DNA from: Pelodera strongyloides
Lineage: Eukaryota; Nematoda; Chromadorea; Rhabditida; Rhabditidae
DNA: 64,000 nt
Reading direction: 5' to 3'
Assembly: GCA_036852015.1 (NCBI GenBank)
Contig: JAANDG010000473.1
Coordinates: forward strand, 51,979-115,978
Every line of letters starts with the position of its first letter. Position 1 is the first letter of the stretch. Below are positions 58,201-64,000 of the stretch, in pieces. The notes under the pieces were generated by a model. It ran no database searches. It was not told the origin of the DNA and saw only the letters and a list, made by a program, of their open reading frames with translations. Made by a program: the position numbers and the translations under genes.

Positions 58201-61200
58201 CTCTTACTTTTCAATCTTTGCTCCAGCCTGAAGGAGAAGCTTGACACAAATATAGTGGCCTCCAAGAGCAGCACAATGCAGCGGAGTTACGCCATCAGCT
58301 GTTTCCGCATTTACATCGACACCTGCAAATATCACGTAAATTTAAAGTATGCAGAAACAAACCCGAGCGGTACAACTATCCGTTAGGACTCGCGACACGG
58401 AAAACTTACAAACTTTGACCCTTACATTATGTATACTCCGGCACGAATGGCGTATGAACTATCTATTAACCATATGATACAATGACACGGTGATACCGAC
58501 GCTATAGCCTAGTACATCCGGTCAGCTTTCATACGACTTAAAGTCAAATATATCCTGCTAAAGAAACATCTGCATTCACAGAGCCAAGTTCAGACCCAGA
58601 CCGCAGCTCCTAGTTCCTAGACTCTGAACATTAGATTTAGATATCACAAAAACGTATATTAGATATAAAAACGAGCTTACCCAACTTAATTAGCAATTCC
58701 ACTCTGCCCATTCGGCCCCACTCACATGCCTTGTGCAACAATGTGCTTCCATCATTCATTTGAAGTTCAAGGGCCGCCTTGGCAACCGACTAAAGTAGAA
58801 AGCTTAATTTTTATTATTTTACTTTTACACATTTTCGAAATACTGGAAATATTAACTCCATGTACGAGGAAACTAGCAGGCGGTCGCGGCGAAACCAAAA
58901 CAAACAAACAAACAAACAACCAAACAAATACTTGCACACGCTACATATATAGAGCACTGGCATAATCTACCGCAACTCATATCTACGTATACGCAAACTC
59001 ACTTACTACTCAGTTCAGTACTAAAACACAGACTACGACAAACTATTAGGAAACCCTACAAGAAACCCCTGCACGGTGATCAGTGCCCAATAAAAAAGCA
59101 TGAATACATACCTCCTTTTGTAGCATAATCTCCAACATTTGACCATGTTCCGCATAAAAGGCAGCAATATGGAACGGTGTAGTTCCATCAAAAGATTTCT
59201 TGGCACATGAGGCGCCATTATTGGTCAGCCTAAAATGGTGCTAAATGAAACAAAAACAAAGACCTACAAAAAAGTAAGAAGTAAGCAGTCAAGGTCATTG
59301 TACCAATCGGCTAATTACACGACACAATCCCTCAATCAGCACAAAAAAAACATGATTTAAATTTAAATCTAGAGTCTACCAATCAATACAAGCACGAGCT
59401 TAAAACCAAAACTCATTAAACAAAACTACAAAACCGATACATACTGCATTTCTTCTGGTAAACCAAGAGTCTCAATTTCTCGGACACTCTTCTCTTCTCT
59501 CAGTCGGGAATGGTCATAGATACACAACGGGATGAAAAATAACAATGAATAATAATCAAAACTTACATCTTAAGTGCTCGCATTTGGGAATTCTGCATCG
59601 CATAATGTACGGGTGCAAATCCCCGATGGTCTTCACAATCAACCGGTAGATCCGAGTGCAGAAGAGCAAATTCTAAAATTCACTTTTAAGATTATAAGAT
59701 ACAAAAATTATACAAAATAAAAGAAATTATCTTTGCTTATTTCCATCTTATAATTTGTGCTTTCGTTTTCATCCTTTCTCACGGATAAACATTTATACAA
59801 AAATAATTTCACAGGAAAAGTAAATCGTAAAAGTGAAAAGGGCTGGATAAGATATTACGATAATAAAAATAATAAAAATAACAAGCTCAAATAGTAAAAA
59901 GTAATCATTCACCAATAACAGCGCACGAGCCGACCTGTGCCCCAAAATGTAGTATATTACGACCTCGGGCATCAACAGCCTTCAAATCCGCACCTGAAAC
60001 CATCAAAGTGGTATGGTGGGTGGATTGCACGAATGGTACATATAGTACAAAAGAACAACCAAGTATGTCAAGGTAAGTGTAAACGTGTAAGTACATACAA
60101 AACAAAGAACTGTATTCCTAGCGTCTTCGTTAACAAGTAAATGTAAACTACTGAAGCGCAATAGCTAACGAAATAAGCTACAGCTAATATATTTAATTCT
60201 AATGCGCCCATAACAATAAGCTACACGCCAACATAACAAATAATGGATACTTGACAAACATAAATAAATAATGAACAACATTTAATAAATATAAATAAAA
60301 TAACTAACCAACATCTTCGAGTATTTTCATAACGTCCACAGAGTCACCAAGTGCTGCCCAGTGCAGTGCCGTTCTATCGCACACATCTCTGAAACGTTAT
60401 CTTTCACCCAACATTTAACTGACTGGATTTTCATCACATGCACTGGGCACTGCATATATTCCACTATCTCCCAGAAGGTGGAAAACAGACAATCACATTA
60501 CAACTTACAACAAATATGCTTTAGTTTATATCCATGGTGCACACATATCGAACTGATCAAAGTTCGCCAACCCAGCACCATATCACGATCACGAATCAAA
60601 GGCTTAACTGCTACGAGGCAGAGGCATATTTGCATATCGGGTGAAATATGTCAAACTGATACAACAAAGTTACACGTTCTTTGACTTGAGCTTGACTATG
60701 TGGGGTTAGAATGCTTCCATAAGTAATCACTTAAATATACCTCGCATCAAGATCGCATCCATGTGCAATCAGTAAGTGGATAAACTTCTCATGAGCATAG
60801 TACGCCGATATGTGCAGAGCTGTACAGCCCCGCGCATCGGCTTCATCTAAATATCAACAGCCAAAATGGATATATCAGCAAAACCAAAGAAACTGAGAAC
60901 TCACCTAATCACGACCTAATTACAACTATCACTCTGAACATGCACAACAGCCAAGATCATGACACTTAGGGCGCGTTCGGGATTGCGAAAAGAAAGAAAA
61001 GAAATCAAAAAAGTAGTTCGGGATGGCCGGTCGGAAATGTAAATCTTTTCCACAGTACACATAGCCCGTGGGCACAGAGGCATTCAAATTGTCTCCAAAT
61101 AGTTCTGCATATCTAAATATAAGTGGTCTCTGTGCCCACGGGCTATATGTACTGTGGAAAAGATTTACATTTCCGACCGGCCATCCCGAACTACTTTTTT

Positions 61201-63873
61201 GGTTTCTTTTCTTTCTTTTCGCAATCCCGAACGCGCCCTAAGGGCTTGAAGATGTTACCAAAATTGCAAAAGTGATGACAAACTATTAAAACAAACGGAG
61301 AGGTTTAGAATATCTGAATAAGCACGTGACCATACGCTCAATGAGATAATGAGCCATAAAACAAGGATTTTATACTAGTTACTTAGTTAGTTAGTATCCA
61401 CGGTGTTTCTTGGAAACCACGACGGATTTACGGAAAAAGTCTGCATAAATTAAAATAAAAACCTACTTATACAACTAGTAGTAGCATCCAAGATCACCGA
61501 GGCACAATTCAGAGCGTTGTGTGTTGAAGCAGCATGTAGGACCGTTTGGCCAGATTTTCTGCACTTAGTCAGCAGAGAAGCTCCTAAAAATTCTCGAAGA
61601 ATGAGTATATATAATATGCGAGTTGTATCCATAGTCCATAGTAGTAAATGCTGTATCCACTAGCCTCATATTGTAAATAAACCCCTATAATAGCTAAAAT
61701 AACCATCTTCAATCATGGAATTCGTGAATTGATGATGGCAAAAGAAGCAAACGATGGTTATATCCGCAATTACCCTCGAGCTCGAGAGACTATATCATAT
61801 TCTGGTATCTACTATTATATAAAGTTAGCAGCTTTGTTTGTTTGAAACTACTTTTGAATCCATGTTCCACGTTTCATATTCGCATTAAATAAAATAAATG
61901 TATCGCCTCAGCAGGCGGTGTAGCCATCTGGTACATTATTATCGTTCAAATACATCACCAGCTTCAGAAGCATTTTCAGATTTCCAGAGCGAGAGCGTCA
62001 GCACTTTCTAGTCTTGCCGAATGCTCATGCTCATCTATCCGGCTAGACTCGAACTCGGGTTGCTTGCATTTGAAGCGAGCGCTTTAGCCATTAGACCACT
62101 ATAAGTGTTAATAATAACCCACCAGCTTTCAGTAGTGCCTCCACGACGTCACTATTATCCTTGACTACCGCTCTATGAAGAGGGGTTGCTCCACAGTGAT
62201 CCACGATATCAACCTCTGCACCATTTTCTGAATAGAAAAAATACTGAATTAACACATGGTATAAACTACAAACCTCGTCGGGAAATCCTAAGGTGTTTCT
62301 GTTTTTCCCGAAATTGTGTGTATTTATATTTATGATACGTTTCTAATATATTTCTGGCAGCATTCCGAATGAATAATTCAACGTACACGTACCTAATAAA
62401 ATGCTAATGACATCGAGTTTTCCAAAGAAGGCTGCATAATGTAGCGGTGCGCTTCCTCTCTAGAAGCAGATGTTTATTCAAAATTAACTCTAAATTATTT
62501 TTTTTCTCTTGACTATCAATCAGTTTATGTAATTTATGTTACTAAGGCTAAGTGGCTAGGGGAAGTTCCCAAGTTACACATGCAATAATACTCATTTGTG
62601 CATATAATATTAAAAAGAATACGTCGGCTAACATCTGTAAACAAGAACAAGAATGTTCAACACAAAACCAAAGTAAACAATAAAATCCAAAAACGATTTT
62701 TTTTTTGAAAACGCACCTCGTCCAAGGTGTTAATCTGATCAATAACGCTTTGATTTGTCAACAGTGTTGTCAGTCCACTGGTATTTCCATTTACAACAGC
62801 TTCCGTCAAATCAGACTAAAACGATAAATATATAATGGCGACCTCGGCGTCCTTGAATAATAAAATAAAAAAACTAGTGACCGACTAGATGCATGCAGGC
62901 AAGACATTTACAGCAGGCACATATGTTTCAGTACGACATAAATTCACTACACACAACAGAGAGAGCGCCATAACGGCACACTTTTCGCACAGACTGTCTG
63001 TCAGATTGGCCCTTTACGTTTTAGGCAATAAATGTTAGCTTGCGCACGGAATTATACCCTAAAATCAGCAGACCAGACCACGAAAAGTGCACCTACGGTA
63101 GCTATGACACCGACCAGAAAATACCGAGCGATCGGGCAAGTCGTGATAGGGGAGAAAACAGTGATAGAAGGGTTGGGAGACGACGCTGATGAGAGGATAC
63201 TCGATGCCAGATGCATCCCTCTATTAAAGTAAAGTAATACAACTCAGACAATCGATTGAGTCAATATAGTGCTGGAGAAGCACCCGATTGCATCTGCTCG
63301 TTTGTATAAGAAAATCACAAAAATAGGAGACACATACCGTTTTGTACATAGGTGAGCACCCAGTGAAAACTCGAAGAGTGGCCGGAGGCTTCAGAGTGAT
63401 ATTGGACACGCCACGCGACGCAAAAGAGCGATTCTAAAACATAAAATAGATTTTTAGTGTGACCGCCATTTTTGACAAAACTACAAAACGGGATAAGTGA
63501 ATACGCAGCGCCCCGTTTTGTGTAAAAGCCATGTGCTGTGAATACAACACAAGATGAACAAACATGGACAGAATGAACGAAAATTCTTCATCTACTAACA
63601 TATATATATACGTCATTGGAGTCAAAAGCAGAAATATAACACGTTTAAATATGTGGAGAAGGTGTCTGACACAATGTTTATTAAAAAGTTCACTAAGGTT
63701 TACTAAGGTGCAAACACCCTATATAATAAATCTCATTGAAAATGCTGGATTCGAATGAGATAAGAGTACTAGTTGATTAGCATCCGTTTAAAGTTAGAGC
63801 AGGTTCGATTCATGCCCAGTCTCGCAAACACTGAACAGCTCGAACTCACCAGAATACGCTGCACACCAAACAT
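46246..63873 (-). CDS. Ankyrin-repeat protein, ANKRD28/44/52-like (1156 aa)
   Basis: 35 exons, all phases consistent, 3471 bases: 63850-63873 (ATG), 63338-63433, 62717-62815, 62393-62459, 62123-62227, 61467-61583, 60741-60846, 60309-60388, 59913-59993, 59567-59672, 59112-59229, 58681-58789, 58208-58322, 57923-58005, 57485-57560, 56867-56984, 56389-56490, 55760-55864, 55375-55500, 54384-54504, 53195-53324, 52663-52771, 52264-52328, 51684-51752, 51292-51439, 50946-51068, 50257-50398, 49639-49727, 49079-49215, 48808-48860, 48497-48597, 48270-48349, 47709-47793, 47127-47244, 46246-46313 (TGA). Ankyrin motifs recur throughout (SAPLHYAAFFGKLDVISILL, TALHWAALGD, TPLHCAALGGH, GMMPIHYAAKSG, TPLHVACRVGA). 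Repeat order and motifs such as VDCEDHRGFAPVHYA resemble human ANKRD28 (about 1050 residues), a regulatory ankyrin subunit of protein phosphatase 6. A linker (exons 50946 and 50257) is acidic/Ser-rich and then basic (KKRRTRK, possible nuclear signal). The last exon could instead be read in another frame via a weak donor. Confidence 0.87.
46573..46640. repeat. Short tandem duplication
   Basis: TTTAGCGTAGAAGGGCCGCA-GTAGG is present twice about 35 bases apart, in the last intron of the ankyrin gene. Confidence 0.7.
47505..47643. mobile_element. Small inverted-repeat element (family 8)
   Basis: CCTGAGGCTATATTCACCAC..TTCCCCG at the left mirrors CCGAGGGAATCGGTGTCGTG..ATCTCCTCAG at the right. Similar sequence (CAGGGAATATTTCACTGA) is found near 30,950. 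Intronic in the ankyrin gene. Confidence 0.55.
47945..48035 (+). repeat. SINE-like repeat fragment
   Basis: TTACGCTTCAAGAGCGTGCA, TTCAAGGGAGTACACAG and TTTCGCAGAGATCCTGAGCA match the dispersed family. Intronic in the ankyrin gene. Confidence 0.55.
48665..48741. repeat. Perfect tandem duplication of about 38-40 bases
   Basis: CAAAAATAACAACCTATAAC followed by AATTACAACTAACAGGGCA occurs twice head to tail without mismatch, in an intron. Confidence 0.85.
49291..49419. mobile_element. Small inverted-repeat element, family 5
   Basis: CTGAGGCCGTATTTCACCAA..CAGGGAGCCC and GGGGCTCCCTGTGTGTTATA..CGGCCTCAG are inverted ends. Same family as 19,455-19,578. Intronic in the ankyrin gene. Confidence 0.65.
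53691..53770 (-). pseudogene. tRNA-like sequence (loop reads TTG)
   Basis: The minus strand has A box TAGCTCAACAGGTAGAGCG, loop CTTTGAA (anticodon position TTG, Gln) and B box GGTTCGAATCCC, with a good T stem. The acceptor arms (GCTAGCA and CAGCGGC) pair at only about three of seven positions, so this is probably a pseudogene or SINE head. It sits in an intron of the ankyrin gene. Confidence 0.45.
54749..55018. mobile_element. MITE, TTA target duplication (family 6)
   Basis: Ends TGGGGTTTGCAAGTACGCCC and GGGCATACTTGCAAACCCCA are bounded by TTA on both sides. Same family as 5,384-5,542. It lies in the ankyrin gene intron between exons 55375 and 54384. Inner inverted repeats (CGATACTTGCAAGGAAA) extend the hairpin. 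Confidence 0.8.
55166..55355. mobile_element. MITE, TTAA-flanked family 1
   Basis: Ends TTAAAGCGAAATACCG and CCGGCCGATATTTCGCTTTAA. A small internal duplication (AATACCG twice) is at the left end. It finishes 20 bases before exon 55375 of the ankyrin gene. Confidence 0.8.
56188..56351. mobile_element. MITE, TTAA-flanked family 7
   Basis: Ends TTAAAGCAGTATTGTACCTA and TAGGTACAATACTGCGTTAA, with long inner inverted repeats (CACATCCTATGTATATGCAAA). A relative lacking a clear right end starts at 57,773. Both are in ankyrin gene introns. Confidence 0.75.
57121..57302. mobile_element. MITE, TTAA-flanked family 1
   Basis: Ends TTAAAGCGAAATACTGGCCG and CCGGCTGGTATTTCGCTTTAA. Intronic in the ankyrin gene. 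Confidence 0.8.
57583..57662. repeat. Cluster of GTGACAC motifs
   Basis: GTGACACAATCAT-type units are repeated about four times. Similar TGTGTCA-rich clusters occur at 24,283-24,400, 31,845-32,215 and 46,980-47,045. Confidence 0.5.
60965..61242. mobile_element. Long-hairpin MITE, GGGCGC-ended family 4
   Basis: CTTAGGGCGCGTTCGGGATT..CCACGGGCTA arms of about 120 bases are almost perfect reverse complements. The loop is about 61,075-61,125. Related to 6,589-6,841. Intronic in the ankyrin gene. Confidence 0.85.
62036..62105 (-). pseudogene. tRNA-like sequence
   Basis: The minus strand reads TATAGTGGTCTAATGGCTAA, a GCTCGC-TTCAAAT-GCAAGC hairpin and GAGTTCGAGTCTAGCC, i.e. A box, anticodon arm and B box. 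The acceptor stem is incomplete, so it is probably a SINE head or tRNA pseudogene in an ankyrin gene intron. Confidence 0.4.
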
Positions 63874-64000
63874 TATATCGGCATAGGGGTGATTACCGGT
63901 TCCAAATTTATTCAATATTCTAATGTCAGCCGCTGTTCGCCAGTGAGCTAACGTTTGTCAGTGATTGTTAGTGACCAAACAAAATGAAATACATTTACTT
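63874..64000 (-). promoter_or_regulatory. 5' flank of the ankyrin gene
   Basis: Sequence upstream of the ATG at 63,873. No TATA box or other clear element was recognised. It holds the 5' UTR and possibly the promoter. Confidence 0.3.

Overview
The window is eukaryotic DNA, most likely from an invertebrate animal. Genes are split into many short exons (about 55-170 bases). Most splice acceptors match TTTCAG and most donors match GTAAGT/GTGAGT. Polyadenylation signals are AATAAA, and introns are full of small inverted-repeat transposons and decayed LINEs. I cannot fix the species. The strong TTTCAG acceptors, a short TTAGGC run and a worm-like three-finger gene would fit a nematode or another worm-like protostome, but none is decisive. 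No bacterial operons, CRISPR arrays or rRNA genes were seen.

Region 1 (1-30,700, + strand) is a tandem array of three closely related genes, A (5' end outside the window), B and C. I rebuilt each from splice sites, and every exon-exon junction keeps phase. Each encodes a type I membrane protein of about 725-750 residues: a signal-peptide exon, a long extracellular part, one transmembrane helix and a short basic cytoplasmic tail. I do not recognise the family. Exon order and phase are the same in all copies, and intron and flanking sequence is still alignable, so the duplications look fairly recent. Later insertions differ between copies: small transposons, a satellite block upstream of C, an 845-base insert in B, and two LINE fragments in C.

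Region 2 (30,700-40,200) is gene-poor. It holds a small minus-strand gene with a Cys/Pro-rich C-terminal part, two Tyr/Pro-rich minus-strand exons, and a clear plus-strand gene at 36.8-38.0 kb for a secreted or membrane three-finger (Ly6-like) protein with a Thr-rich stalk.

Region 3 (40,200-44,130, minus strand) holds a gene for an N-terminal ubiquitin-like domain followed by coiled-coil, acidic and basic segments. Two of its splice junctions remain unresolved.

Region 4 (46,246-63,873, minus strand) is one large 35-exon gene. It encodes a protein of about 1156 residues made almost wholly of ankyrin repeats and resembling ANKRD28/ANKRD44/ANKRD52, the ankyrin subunits of protein phosphatase 6. 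Its reading frame is consistent from the ATG to the stop. Its introns and spacers carry several TTAA-flanked and other miniature inverted-repeat elements.
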